Shown here: positions 22,734 through 34,893 of the stretch, piece by piece
Layout: each line of letters starts with the position of its first letter
Numbering within the stretch: position 1 is the first letter of the stretch
Assembly: GCF_030272615.1 (NCBI RefSeq)
Contig: NC_081414.1
Coordinates: 916,743,509-916,807,508 of the forward strand
Source: Cryptomeria japonica
Lineage: Eukaryota; Streptophyta; Pinopsida; Cupressales; Cupressaceae
Direction: 5' to 3'
DNA length: 64,000 bases
Translations under genes and position numbers: made by a program
Notes under the pieces: model-generated
Told to the model about the DNA's origin: nothing
Databases searched by the model: none
What the model saw: only the letters and a program-made list of their open reading frames with translations

Positions 22734-23974
22734 TGTAAAGCAGAAAATATCGCGATCGAACCCTAGTTGCTCTCCCCTCTTCCAACTCCAAGGAGAGAGA
22801 AGGGAGATTCACTAGGGTTGATGGTTTTCACTTAGGGGAGAGACTTTACATTCAAAAGAGGGGTTGAAACCCACAAGATCCAATCCCACGCAATGCAAGA
22901 TTGGATGCTAAAGGAGTTTCAAGGGTTATGACAGCAAGGCTACCCTCTTTTGTAAAGAATGTGCATAGAAGAATTAAGCTAGGAATGCATAGAAAGTGAG
23001 AAAGATTCGCTTATAAACTGAGATAGGAATACAGTATGAAGCTGCGGACCTAGAATTAGCAGTAAAATGTCGATACGGTGCTGTCCTACAAATTTGAGCG
23101 AAAGTTGCCAGGACGATGGCCCCCGAGCGCCACGGTCCTCCGAAAAATCCGCGAAATGAAGGGGGATCTGTTCATCTCTGCACAAGGATTCCAGATCTTC
23201 AATTTCAGCCGCGTACCTGCAACCTACACACAGAAAAGCGAAGACGATTGGGGGGTTAGGGATTAGGGATTTGCCTTTAGGTCAAACCCCGGTTTTGGAA
23301 TTAACCAAGAAATGAGCAATGCTGTAAATGTAAATGTCTGTAATGTAAAACAAGTACTAATACCTTGTTGTAAGGATGTTTGTATCCTTATGTGCGAAGG
23401 TATAGATGTTGTATGTTGTATGTTGTAGTAGTATGTTGTAAGTGATCTCCTCTTCAATGGTTGAATCCTTGTCTTGAATGCAACACTTAGCCTTGAATGG
23501 AGACTTGAAATGATCAATTGCTTGAAGGAATGCTTGAATGCTTGAATGCTTGAGTATAGTTTCCACGCTTGTACACATATGACCCTCTTACCTAAATGGG
23601 AGAGGAAAATGTAGTTTATATACTTGCCAATTAGGGTTAAAAGACTGATTTTTCTGACCTTAGGCCGGCCAGGAAATATTATTTCCAATTTGCAAACAAA
23701 AAGACCCGAAGTCCCATAGGAGACCAGGCCCAAAATAGGGCCAGGGACCAGGGCGCTGGGCGCCCTGGTCCTGAAGGACTAGGGCACTGGGCGCTCTGGT
23801 CCCACCTCCCAGGACAGCAGGGTGCAAAGGAGGTTCAGGCCAGGGTGCTTGAAAATGCAGTTTTTGGTGTCGTAATCAGGTTTCGGGGTCTCCATTCAGG
23901 TTGCGTGTTGCGTCGCCATCGTGAAGACCGAAATGCGGTCGAAATTGCAAGTGTCACAATTTTAGGACGCTACA
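22734..23974 (-). mobile_element. 5' LTR of gag-only element
   Basis: 1241 bp, TGTAAAGCAGAAAATATCGCG to GGACGCTACA. It contains a minus-strand TATA motif (GTATATAAAC, near 23614-23623) and a perfect 11-bp dyad GGACCAGGGCG/CGCCCTGGTCC at 23745-23771. Confidence 0.92.
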
Positions 23975-24466
23975 TATATGCAGATCAACAACCTGTTGTT
24001 TCCTAACAGTTGCAACAGTCTAAATCCCTTAATAAGGTAGGTCCTAACATACCTGAATGTGTAAATCCCTTAACCGAGTAGCTCATTAATTTGAGTTGAA
24101 ATCCTCCAGCGAGGTTAATCCTAACATGGCTAAGTTGTAAATCCCTTGATCGAGTGACTCCTAACAGGGTCTTCTCTTAACTGGGCATTATTGTAAAGCT
24201 CCTAAATGGGCTAGGCCTTTAATAGGGTGCATTCTGAAAGAGTGCAAATTTTGTGGGTACCAATTCCCACAATGGTTTTTCCCATTTGGGTTTCCACGTG
24301 AAAATTATTGTGTCATGTGGTACATGTTTTATTGGGTGTTATCTTATGTGATTATTTTCCTTGCATTCTTGTTAAGTTTCAAGTTTATAAAAGTGGCGAT
24401 CAGTTTTGTGTGTTGTTTTTGCTTGCATTGATTCACCCCCCCTCTCAGTGCCTTATAAGTTTATCA

Positions 24467-24658
24467 CAACTATGTGATACATCATCATATATAGGTTTTG
24501 ATATAAGATAGACATCATATCACCACTCATAAAAAATGTAGTGACTCATCAAACATCCTATGGATGATAGCTATTTGTGTCCTTAGGCTCTATCCATGGT
24601 GGTACCATAGAGGTCCACCTATGGGATGTCATGGAGTGTGAGTAACGTTGTCTCTCTA

Positions 24659-24704
<46 letters not shown>

Positions 24705-25479
24705 CCTCTGCAAGATCACATTGTAGCCACTCCCTCTCCTCCCATGCAACCTCTACCTCTACCTGCACTATGTCAAAGATATCTTCATGTTGTCTCGCAC
24801 TATGTCATGCTCTAGGAGTAATCTGTGAGGACCATAGGATGTGCACTGATGTGATGATTTATCTAAGCATGTGATCTACAAAGTCATGCCATCCCTGTGC
24901 ACTAAATAAAAGATAGAGATATATTAGTAGCATCATTATTTGTATCAAAATCAAATAAAAAAAAATTAAATCAAATATATAGACTATCATATTCTCTTAC
25001 CCGGGTCTCCCACTTGTCAAGTAGGATTGATTGTGTCTAGAGGGTGATATACGATAACCAAAGGCATGGTGTTTCTCTCTCCATGTTTGTATTGGTGGGA
25101 TTTCTCTATGGTTGTAATGGTGGTAATGATCTTTATACTTTGGAAGTAGGCCTTTGAGGGGGCACATCATCATCACTTGCACCCTATCCTCTACCTTATT
25201 CATGTGGTTGATCCGATATCTCCTCCTCAATATGGATAGTAATATAATCATGACCTTGATCTTGTTGCTCATTATGGCTCTTTTCCTATTCCCCACTATC
25301 ACTTGTTGGCTCTTGATGTGGCTTATGCTTTGTCTCTATCTTTGGTGGTCTGACCCATGAACATGGATGTCCTGTTCGATAATCTATTGGAAACATAGTT
25401 CTAGGACAAGTCACCTCCTAGAACCTCATGTATGTACATTGAATGCTAACATCATCCTCAAGCGAGTGAGCTTTCACAT
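24467..25479. other. Anonymous sequence with (TC)n repeat
   Basis: Holds a CT microsatellite of about 38 bases (24665-24702). Open frames across it are repeat artefacts. The part right of 24990 may be the degraded C-terminal continuation of the PMD frame that follows on the minus strand, but no motif supports it. Confidence 0.45.
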
Positions 25480-25892
25480 CCTATATACCCCCTCCTCATT
25501 GTCAATAAGCTCCACATCCATTGTTGTCGGTCTAGGCTAGGCTCTAGGTCTCACAACACTCTGAGAATGTCAGATGTAGGTCAGTACTACAATGGGATAA
25601 TCATGTACCTAACCAAATTGGTGCATCACTTTACCATACTATAATGATATTGATGATGTAGTGGTGGCAACCTTCTAGCAAATAGTCTCACTACATCTTG
25701 TCCATCTTTCTCCTCTACTCATCCCATACATACAAGTGTTTATAAGGCCTCCAAATTATAGCTACAAAATGTAGATGATCCAATGTAATCCTCCAATAGA
25801 GTAGATCCCCTCTCTACCAAGGAATCCCACACAGGTATACATGTGATCAAGGATGATAAAAGGAGATATCTATGATAGTTCTGATACTAATA
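25480..25892 (-). pseudogene. Plant mobile domain (PMD) remnant, C-terminal part
   Basis: On the minus strand broken frames read GDLLYWRITLDHLHFV then WRPYKHLYVWDE, matching the 'LD.l...W.PY' core of the PMD, followed by VMHQFG-stop-VHDYPIVVLTY, matching its 'RVMRQFG..Q.IP' signature. Several frameshifts and stops. It continues the N-terminal part at 27456-28060; an LTR lies between. PMDs occur in plant proteins and in transposons that captured them. Confidence 0.6.
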
Positions 25893-27455
25893 TGTTTAGT
25901 ACAGATGCCAAGCTAAAAAGATGAGAAGGGGGGGGGGGTGAATCACACAAACTTAATCTTCCATAAAAACAATAGATTCAACCTCAGTAAACTTATCAGA
26001 AAAACTGTAAAGCATGCAGACTTATAAACAGATAAGATCACACAACGTATAACACTAGATTTAACGTGAAAACCCAAATAGGGAAAAACCACTATGGGAT
26101 TTCGGACCCACTAATAAATATACTCTTCTAGAGTATGCTCGGTTAAAAGAAAATCCTGTTAAAGATTACAAACACATTGCTAGATGTGACCCGGTTAAGG
26201 GATTTCCCTCAGATCTGTTAGGATCTTCACCTTGTTGAGGTGACCTTGTTAAAGGATTTCAAACACTCAATCTGAATGTCACATTGCTAGAGGGTTTTAC
26301 AAATAAGACTGTTAAGTCCACTCGGTTAAGATATTTTCTGTCACTTCACAAAATAACAGTAATAAAATATATCTGCAACTTCACATCTACAAATGCTAAA
26401 GTAGATTCTTATTTTCTCAATACAATCTGGTCATAGGACTTATCTTGTCCCTCTGCTGGGCTCTATACTCTGTTATCAAAATAGATCTTCAAGCTTCTGT
26501 GCTCGGTAATCACTATGTAGCATTCCTGTGCTTACACTTGCCCACATACATTGTTTATCAATAGTTCTTTATTTATAAATAATTTGCCAACCGCTTAATC
26601 TCCTTGATCACATTTCCCATGATCAATCATAGCCATCAGATCTTCAAAACTTGACCATGTTCAATGTATCCTTCGACCTGAAAAACATTTTACCTCACCT
26701 TGGAACTTGCATACATTTCTTGGAACTTGTGCTAAGGTATTGCAGTTCAATCTGAGCTGTAGATCTTCCTGCCAATCTTCCATTGCCATAGATTCTTTAA
26801 CAAACTTCATGCACAACTTCATTTAATCAACTCCAGCTCATCAGCTTCCTTCATTAAATAATGCTTTTATACATTCAATGCATTCTGTTATTACTCGGTT
26901 GCAACTCGGTAAATACTAAACTTTACTCGGTAGACATTCTGCCTTCATTAACCGATAGCGATAACCTTAGGGTTTACCGACTAGTTCCTTAGGGTTTACC
27001 GACTAGGTTCTTTGCTCGGTAACATAGTATAGTATTAACCTTACAAACAATAGCATATGTAGGATATCAAAACAATCTAAACACCATGATCTCATCATTT
27101 TCTAACTCGGTAATAGTTGCCCATTGAATAACTTATTCCTCCCCTTATTCATTACATTCTTTCTGTGTCTTTTACCGACATCTTAACTCTTTTCAAAACA
27201 TACTTCTTAAGATATGGCAACATCATACTAAATCAGAAAATCAATTTCTTGACATCAATGACAAAATAATAATATTAAGACAGTGAACATCCTTAATCAG
27301 TTATATCCATAGTTATCAACAACCTTCTCAATATCCTTATTGAAATACCAATAGTCTCTTATTGTAATTGGAATGCCAAAAACCTCCCTTGTCTGTTATA
27401 ATGCCAACAATCTATAGGAAATATTGTAGGCCTTATGATTTCTATTGTTCTAACA
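25893..27455 (-). mobile_element. Reverse-strand copia LTR with primer-site remnant
   Basis: Read on the minus strand it starts TGTTAGAACAATAGAAATC, carries a 'wwatccTTTAACaagg'-like series and the ATTCACCCCCC tail (the G run at 25929-25939 on the plus strand), and ends CTGTACTAAACA. The next minus-strand bases, TTAGTATCAGAACT, resemble the Met primer site TGGTATCAGAGCT. No target duplication is visible (TAATA/TCCAC), so it looks like a 5' LTR truncated just after the primer site. Confidence 0.55.
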
Positions 27456-28060
27456 TCCACACTTTAAGGAGAGTGTAGATCATCAAACTCTTATGGGGTA
27501 CACAAAATTCTCTAAATCATGGTAGAGATGGGCAAGCATGTTGTGTCCCCATGAGAAAACTATTTGAAGCTCCTCCATCTCTTGAATGATACGATTAAGG
27601 CCTCCAAGTATGTGAGTACCTCGTCCATTAAGTGCAATTGCGAGTGCTATTGTGTTGATCAATATCTATTGAATAAATAGAATACCTTTGGTGGTGTGTA
27701 GTAGCCATCATATAAAGATCCATCCTCAAGAATCTCTAGGTGTTGCCTAACCTATGTAGTATATTTGATCCTCCTTCACAATAGTGGGTGAACACGATTC
27801 TTATAATATGAAAATCTTTCCTTGCAATGATAGCCACAAGATACGATGATGCTCTAATGTGACTATCATTTCTCTACTCAAAAGATGGAAAGTGGAGGTG
27901 TATGCATACCATCACTCCATCAAGGCCATAAGCATAGAATAATGATATCACACATGAGACAGGATGTATACTACATCTTAGAGGAACTTATTTTCCTCCT
28001 TCATGAGATTTGTGACCTTTCTATGAAAATATATGTATATAGAGCCTTCGTCGTGTTCTT
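27456..28060 (-). pseudogene. Plant mobile domain (PMD) remnant, N-terminal part
   Basis: The minus strand reads ALME-stop-WYAYTSTFHL and SREMIVTLEH, matching the PMD opening 'ALVERWRPETHTFHLPxGEMTVTLxD'. Then comes ALNGRGTHILGG, and the 'SWG..-LA-LY..L' signature as VFSWGHNMLAHLYHDLENF. Frames shift at least twice. With 25480-25892 it makes one dead PMD gene or transposon-borne PMD. Confidence 0.68.
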
Positions 28061-29297
28061 GCATAAATGGTATACCCTACAATCACATCAATTGGAATTC
28101 ATATCAGACTCATAATATCATTTTTATCTATGCATTTTTCATCATTTATATAACCCTTGATGTGCATAGTGTCTCCCATTTGGTGACCATGGTGCCCCTA
28201 TGGGACCATGACTCCTTGAGGGGGCCATAGTGCCCTAGTAGGACCATGGTTCTCTCGTGTGATAATGGTTCCCTATCTAAGTAGGTTCACTTGACCACCT
28301 AGGTTTACAAGCAAACAAACAACTCAAAAGTAGTGAAATCACACAAAGGAAGGTTAGCAACCATACCTTATCTAGGGGAGGATTCTCCTTGATAAACTAA
28401 GTTTTAGAACCTCCATCTTAGTAGGCCGATCTGGATGAAATTTCCTCCTTGGTAGACGCCTCTACACATTAAAATAAAAAGTATGAATGAGACAAATGAA
28501 TAATGAAAATTTCACTATTCAAAGGTAATTTATCTTAAAACCCTAATTTCTTATGTTTTACTTGTCATCTCATATATTGAGCTAGAGAACTCTTATTTTC
28601 ATGCCATTCATTGTGTTATAATTGTGATTTAGTTATCTTCCTTACCAAATCCCTATTGAGTAGTTTTGATTTCATATTAAACCTTGTTAAGAGCATTTGT
28701 CATCACCCATATTTCACAGTTCAATGAGGTAAACATGATACCCTATTTGTACCTTCTAATTAGAAAGAAAAAATAAGGGGGGCATATATTCATCACACTT
28801 CATAAGAATTCTAGGAGATTGTTTATTTCAAATAACAAAGTGCTTTTACAAAATGTGGTTCCTAACATTGTATTGCAAATATTGCTGAGGACTTTGTTCG
28901 ACACATGGAAATATCATTTGTTATGGATGTTACTTTTTTGTACTTTAGCTTGCATATGCATGTAGTGCTAATTTTAATATGTCTAATTATACTATGCATT
29001 ATAGGACTATCATATGCACTTAATTAATAACTAATTCAAAATATGATCCCTTTCTTGATTCTAACCTCATCAGATTCTCATATAGACCCTTAATTTTAGG
29101 TGCACTCTTTATATTTCTATTATCCTAATTTATCATAGGTCATATCCTATTTTAAATCCCAAGATATTATTCCCTTATCTAAACATCATATATTGTTGCA
29201 CAAACTTAATTACAGAATTAGAAACCTATTATCTCACATTCCTAAAAAGTAGGACTAAAATTTTCGGGACTAGGATGAAAATTGTAATGGTCTTACA
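28061..29297. other. No gene seen
   Basis: AT-rich sequence. A short imperfect repeat around GGACCATGGT lies near 28185-28270. No coding signature, LTR end or long tandem array found. Confidence 0.4.
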
Positions 29298-29302
29298 CTT
29301 TC

Positions 29303-30109
29303 TGATGTAGCCATGGTCCGGAGTGCCCTCAAAGTGAACAATCTGGATCATGCAAAAAGATTAACACAATGGAAGAAACAAAAATAAAGAGAAAATGCAA
29401 TCAGAGACATCCACAATATCATATCTTCACCATAAATCAACCGGCAACATCTAGAAATCAAAACATTCTTGCAGGACCAGTTACTTCATATTTTCCAGAT
29501 TACTATCATTGAGATCTCCAAATGAGTTCAAAATACAAATCATCAATATAATACATCATATATATTTTATTTTTTACCAAAGGATCAAATACAACCGAAT
29601 ACATAGCATCCAAATTACATCTAGGTCAGCCACAAAAGATTACATTCTCCAATATAGGAAAAATGAAATGTGTAAAATAGGTCGGACCCAAAAACGTGAA
29701 GACCTCCTCCGCTAAGAATGCAAATGAAGTGCGGAATGCCAAGGAAGGTTAGGAAAGGACCGAGGAACATCGTGCAAGGTGCCTATTAGATCCGCAAGCC
29801 AATAAATTGCTCCACACGAGAAAGAATCTCTGACTAGCCGTTAAGCTCAAAAATTGCTCTAGTAATCAAGAAACAGACACTCTGGAAGGAATAACTTGCT
29901 AGAAAAGAATCTAAATGAACTGCAAATCTAGAATAGGGAATAAGAACATGTCTATAAGCCAATAATATGATCCGCTATGGAAAATAAACAACTATTAGAG
30001 AATTCCGGAAGTAGCATAGACACTGCAACATAGAACATGAACAACTGAAAATCAAATATATTTTTGTTTGATGCAAGATTGCTCATCGACCGGGGATGCT
30101 CCTGCATCA
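29303..30109 (-). mobile_element. 3' LTR of gag-protease derivative
   Basis: TGATGTAGCCATGGTCCGG to GGATGCTCCTGCATCA on the plus strand. On the interior side the minus strand shows AGTTGGGGTGTC, a weak polypurine tract. Confidence 0.88.
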
Positions 30110-30339
30110 GACACCCCAACTAGAAAAAGATGTTCCATGAGAGGCAACTCATGAACATCGGAAATGATTCAGGATATAGACCCATGCTCACTTCTAATCC
30201 AAATGTCTTCTTTGTATACAAACTTGTTTCTCCTTACCTCTTCCGATAACTCAGCTGAATTCTCCGACTTCATTTCTACTTTTCCTCTTTCCCCATGCTT
30301 CACACTAGTACTATTTCTCTTACCACCACTCCTTTCCTT

Positions 30340-30808
30340 TCACAAATCTGATCTAGTTCTTCCATCAAAATTCATCTTGTCTGCTACCATAACTCTAACC
30401 TTACTATCATCTAGTACTACCTTTTTAATAGATCCATCCATAAGATCCTTCTTCAGTTCTGTGCCATCAGTCGGTATAACCTCTGCAACTAGCTTCTCGG
30501 CATTGTAACTCTTCACAAGACTCAAATTATTCACTTCCTTCTCGTTCTCCTTCAAAGAAGACAAAGTGAATTTCTGTCCATCCATCTCCCCTATCAAACT
30601 ACCAAGGTCTACCTAACAAAACAAGACAAGCACTCATAGGCAAAACATCACAAAAGAATTCATCTTTGTAAGGCCCAATATTAAAATTCACTAAGCATTG
30701 CTCTCTCACCTCTACCAGGTGATCATCTTGCAACCAACTCATCTTGTAAGGACAAGGGTGTTTATGCTTCCCCAAACTAAGGTTCTCTACAATCTCCTCT
30801 GATAACAA
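30340..30808 (-). pseudogene. Retroelement protease and C-terminal frame
   Basis: The protease begins just right of this frame (VDSGSTKNL near 30815-30840) and continues LLSEEIVENLSLGKHKHPCP, YKMSWLQDDHLVEVREQ and CLVLLGRPWQFDR-type text, as in chromovirus proteases after the DSG triad. A second frame (30597-30340) rich in Lys, Glu and Asp follows, with no known domain. Confidence 0.7.
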
Positions 30809-30999
30809 ATTTTTAGTACTTCCACTATCTACAATAACCTTACAACACTTATCTCCTAATTTGCAAACAGTCTGGAATATATTCTTTCTCTAAGTAGGTC
30901 TAGTATCCTCATTGCTTTGCTCCATCAAGACTCTTGTAAACATTAGGATTCTCCTTTTTCTGGTGCTATCATGCTCTCACCTACAACTCTAGTTTCTAG

Positions 31000-31990
31000 A
31001 TCTTCACATGCTAATAAATTTCTTGTTTTTCCTTTGTTACCGTGAGGACACTCATAAGCTCTATTTCCGATTTCCCCACACTTGAAATATGTACCCAATA
31101 ACTCCTTACTGCCACCTCATTTCCTTTGTGTCTTCTATTCCAATTCTTTACTCCATTTAGATTTTGTTTCTTCAATAGTTTGCTTCTCCATATTGCCATT
31201 CATCTGCCCTCTATCCATTGTATGTTTCTCTCTTCCCTTAGGGTTATTCTGCTTTCTCCTCTTCATTTTATCTTCTTCCTTCAACACATGTTGATAAGCC
31301 TCCTCCACTATAGAAATATTTAGCATACTCATCTCATCCTAGATATTAAATCAGATTCCATTCAGGTATCTAGCCACCTTTTCCCTATCCATCTCCTGAT
31401 GACTGGATCTGATCATCACCTTGTAGAATTATTCAATATACTCCTTCACACTCATGTCCTTCTGCTTCAATTTTCTACAATATTTTGAACAACTCTAACT
31501 CTTAGTCTCTCGGAATGAATTTAGCTTTCAATCTTGCAACCATCTACCTCCACAGGGTGATTTTCATCTCACCATTCTTCACTCTATCTTTTTGCAACTC
31601 TTTCCACCATAAAGAAACATGCCCTTTCAACTTAGATTGTGCTAACCAGATTGTCTACGAGTTCCTTAACATCTTCAAACTCGAAGTAGTCCTCCAGCTC
31701 TCCAATCTAGTGTATTAGGTCTTCCAGATTCAATGAACCCCAAAAGTTAGAAGCCTCCACTTTATGAACTCTACTTACTTGCTCCATTGCTCTAAGAAAT
31801 ATTTCTTCTCCCTCATCCACTGGTCTTTTAGCTTCTTCAGCCTCAAGCTCTTCTCCTACCTCTTCATGTTCATCCTTTGATTCTGGATTCCTCCGCAAAC
31901 CAGCCAACATGATTTAGATCTCATTCCTCATCTTATTCTTGAAATCCTCCACCATCTGCTCTACCCTCCTAGGGTTCATCCTCCTCGATG
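31000..31990 (-). pseudogene. Chromovirus-like gag, badly decayed
   Basis: The best-preserved piece (31910-31707) has an acidic N-terminus and then VHKVEASNFWGSLNLEDLIH, continuing with IGELEDYFEFEDVKELV. This is the 'FxGSLNPEDLIDWIGELEDYFE' opening of chromovirus gag. The remainder toward 31000 is broken by many stops; the expected zinc knuckle region (near 31050) is degraded. Confidence 0.7.
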
Positions 31991-32144
31991 ACATCTCCTC
32001 CCTTTTCTCTAGTGCAACTACCTCAACTTGACAATCTAACTACAAGGTTTTAATTGCCTCTCCATTAGTGATCTATTGAACACACTTGCAACCTGCCTCA
32101 AATTGTTGATCTGTTCACCCAAAGGAATGCCTCAAGGTTCACAA

Positions 32145-32159
32145 CCCACTCTAATACCA
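32145..32159 (-). other. Primer-binding site of gag-protease derivative
   Basis: The minus strand reads TGGTATTAGAGTGGG two bases inside the right LTR, one substitution from the chromovirus site at 12529-12548. Confidence 0.8.
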
Positions 32160-32161
32160 TC

Positions 32162-32969
32162 TAACGCAACCATGGTCTGGAGGGCCCTTAAAGAGAACAA
32201 TATAGATCATGCAACAAGAGTAACACAACAGAAGTAACATCAACACATAGATAAAATGCAATCAGAGACATTCACACTATCATATCTTCACTATAAATCA
32301 ACCGACAACATTCAAAAATTAAAACATTCTTGTGGGACCAGTTACACCATATTTTTTGGATTACTATCATCCAGATCTCCAAATGAGTTTAAATTACAAA
32401 TCATAAATCTAATACATTATATTTCTTATCTTTTTTTATCAAAGGATTGAATACAACCAAATATATAGCATCCATAACACATCTGGGTCATCCACAAATG
32501 ATTACATTCTCCAAGATAGGAAAAATGAAACATGTAAAATAGGTTGGACTTAAAAGCATGAAGACCTCCTCTGCCAAGAACGTAAATGAAGTGTGGACCA
32601 CCAAAGAAGGTTGGCTAAGGACTGAGGAACAACGTTCAAGGTGCTAATTAGATATGAAAGCCAATAAATCTCTTTGCATGATAAGAAATCTCCAACTAGC
32701 CGTTAAGCTCAAAACTGCTCTGGGAATCAAGAAACAAACACTTCAGAAGGAATAACTTGTCAGAAAAGAATCCAAATGAATTGCAAATATGGAATAGGGA
32801 ATAAGAAAAATTTTGGAAGCCAAGAATCTAATCTACTATGGAAAAAGAATAATTACCGAAGAATTCCAGAAATAGCACAAAGACTGCAACATAGAACAAG
32901 AACAACTGAAAAGAAAGTATATTTTTGGTTGATGCAAGATTGCTCATTATTCGGGATGCTCCTGCATCA
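32162..32969 (-). mobile_element. 5' LTR of gag-protease derivative
   Basis: TAACGCAACCATGGTCTGG to GGATGCTCCTGCATCA. It aligns along its length with 29303-30109, and its outer edge abuts the CTTTC duplication. Confidence 0.88.
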
Positions 32970-32974
32970 CTTTC

Positions 32975-34390
32975 TATCTTGAATTTCAGGTGGATAATAA
33001 GATGGCCATATATAATTAAAATCTAGCTCTGTGTGAAAAAAATAACAAATCTACGCTAGCCATTCATCAAACTAAACCTATAATCTCAAAGATAAGAAAT
33101 TATTTTTCTCATTTTTGATATCTAGCAAGCATATACAATATTGATACAAAATTGGAGATATCCTTATAAAGTGAAAGTACTAATTTTAGGAGAATTCAAG
33201 ATCTAGAACTCATTCATCGTGAATTCGTCATCAAATTTTTATCAACATTCATCAACCATGGAAGCTTCAAGAGATATTGGAGGATAATAGGGAATCACCA
33301 ATTCATGATTGGCTTGTACCTCTTCCTAAGGATTTGGTATGGTTTCATGTTGTTCTCATATTTTTGCAATCAAGATTTAGATTTGATATTTCAGCATTCA
33401 AGTCATTTATGCATTAGTTCATTTACATCAATATCATTTTAGGGTTTTACTCTATAACACATTTGATTAGACTCTATTTTGTATTTAGATACTTTATCTC
33501 ATCGCAATATTAGAAATGCTTAAGAATTGAGAGTACAAATATCATTACAGTTTCAATGTCAATTATTTGTGGAGGTGGAAACCACCAAAATGAGGAGGGT
33601 TGACCAAAGAAAACCCCTATATAGCCACTGTCATACCTCTTTATGTCTTGTAGGTGTAGCTATAGGTTCCCAACAAAGACAAAGATAGAAGAACAATAAG
33701 TAGACATATACAAGTAAACACTTAGAATTAGGATAGAAAAGACTTGGACCAGGGTGCTCCGGGTGTCCTTGTCCAAGACTAGGGCATTCTAGGCATCCTA
33801 GTCCCTCAAAAATTACATTTGATTTTAGGGGAGCATACTAAAGGTCCTCAAGAAGCCTCCATTTAGTCTGTGTGTGAAAGTTGAAGACTAGTGCACTTTG
33901 GGCACCTTGGTCCAATAAATTCAACTCCAGATTGTAGTCACATGTGCACATCTATATTTTTTGTCCAATTCTATACCTACTACTAAGTATTTATTTGTGT
34001 ATTAGTATGTTACAAAATTTTACGTTTTCATTTGCACTAAACTTAGATATTAGTTTGATATCACCTTATTCTAAGCCCATACACTTTCAAAGTAGCAAAG
34101 GAATAGAAGCCCTAAGCCATCATTTGACTCTCTTTGACAAGAGTAGTCAAGTTCAATCACATCCTTTGTGGCTTTGTATTCCAATGTTTATGTGAAAGTG
34201 GATCTTGGGCATAATCATACCTTGTTCCATTTTTCATATTAAACAGTACTAATATACTAAATATTACCTTTCTTCCTTCCAAAATTCCTCTTGATTGAAA
34301 CTAAAAACAAAGTCTTTTCATCCTCTTATTTTTGGAATGTATATTTTATAGGTATAAAATCCACCTTGATTGACAATGGTCATGAGTGTA
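32975..34390. other. Anonymous sequence with Tat-LTR-like phrase
   Basis: Mostly AT-rich with no gene. At 33746-33811 there is a run, GGACCAGGGTGCTCCGGGTG then TCCTTGTCC, and a second 'GACTAGGGCATTCTAGGCAT' phrase. Its pattern resembles the GC dyads of the gag-only element's LTRs at 17158 and 23745. It may be a diverged LTR of the same lineage. Confidence 0.4.
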
Positions 34391-34560
34391 TTGTATGTAG
34401 TTCAAACTTTCTAATTAGATTTTTGTTGATAGTTTCAACCTCAATCCTTTAGAGGTTTCCATTAAAGAGTTTGATAGTGCTGGAAAAGACCCATTGGGTA
34501 CTATCACTTTTCCTATCTCATTAGGCCTTGTTACCCTTGATATTTAAAGAGGAAAAAAAT
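34391..34560 (+). pseudogene. Tat-like protease fossil
   Basis: One frame reads VDSFNLNPLEVSIKEFDSAG then KDPLGTITFPISLGLVTLDI, close in layout to the protease of the gag-only element (FDAFSSPAIGSITFPIEV). Only about 50 residues are recognisable, and the flanks are not. Confidence 0.5.
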
Positions 34561-34888
34561 TTAAAAGGAACAAAACAAAAAACAAATGACAACATAACAC
34601 AAGACCACTTCAAAATCTATTCCTTTTCACTCTTCTTTGATTAAAATAAAGTGATATACCCTTCTCACTTGATTTTCTCTTGGATGTTGTTGGAATGTGG
34701 ATAACTCTCTAGAAAACATAAACTTAGCAAATGAGATAATTGGATAATAAAATTAGAACAATATATTTAGTGCATATGAATTGATGATAATGAAGTAAAT
34801 GCTCAATTTATAAATTTTTTAGTAGTGGAATGGATGGTAAATAATTTACTATAAGATGATTGGTTGATATTGAAAGAGAATGAGAATC
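34561..34888. other. No gene seen
   Basis: AT-rich sequence up to the solo LTR, possibly more of the Tat-like remnant. No motif recognised. Confidence 0.35.
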
Positions 34889-34893
34889 CTTAG

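Larger units (their letters stand above)
16147..23974 (-). mobile_element. Gag-only LTR retrotransposon (TR-GAG-like, Tat-related)
   Basis: A minus-strand element with two 1241-bp LTRs (16147-17387 and 22734-23974) that differ at about two dozen sites by eye, nearly all transitions, and exact 5-bp duplications TATAT (16142-16146 and 23975-23979). The 5.3-kb interior has a primer site and a ~1.25-kb leader on the right, one long gag-protease frame, and about 1 kb without coding next to the polypurine tract on the left. No RT, RNase H or integrase is present. This is the layout called TR-GAG in plants; it must have used enzymes from another element. By LTR similarity it is among the younger insertions here. 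Confidence 0.9.
15502..24466 (+). mobile_element. Solo copia LTR, split by a gag-only element
   Basis: The outer parts (15502-16146 and 23975-24466, about 1.13 kb together) form one copia-type LTR. It starts TGTTGGCTTGATGATG, has TATTTATAAAAGG near 15990, a series of 'aaatcccttaaccgag' phrases, and the ATTCACCCCCCCTCTCAGTG tail seen in other copia LTRs here. It ends TTTATCA. Flanks are CAAGT and CAACT, a 5-bp duplication with one mismatch, and no primer site follows, so a solo LTR is likely. The exact ends are my best reading. Confidence 0.6.
29303..32969 (-). mobile_element. Chromovirus-like deletion derivative (gag-protease only)
   Basis: A minus-strand element with LTRs of 807 bp (29303-30109) and 808 bp (32162-32969) and exact 5-bp duplications CTTTC (29298-29302 and 32970-32974). 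The 2.05-kb interior has a Met-type primer site on the right, a decayed gag and a protease; RT, RNase H, integrase and chromodomain are missing. The LTRs differ at many sites, and the right LTR has lost its terminal TG (TA), so the insertion is not recent. Confidence 0.9.

Noticed and set aside
24558-24874. Ser/Leu- and Arg/Glu-rich frames on both strands
   Set aside because: They are translations of the (TC)n repeat.
28061-29297. A possible host gene in the otherwise unassigned stretch
   Set aside because: No frame exceeds about 75 codons, and no splice-linked coding islands or known motifs were seen.
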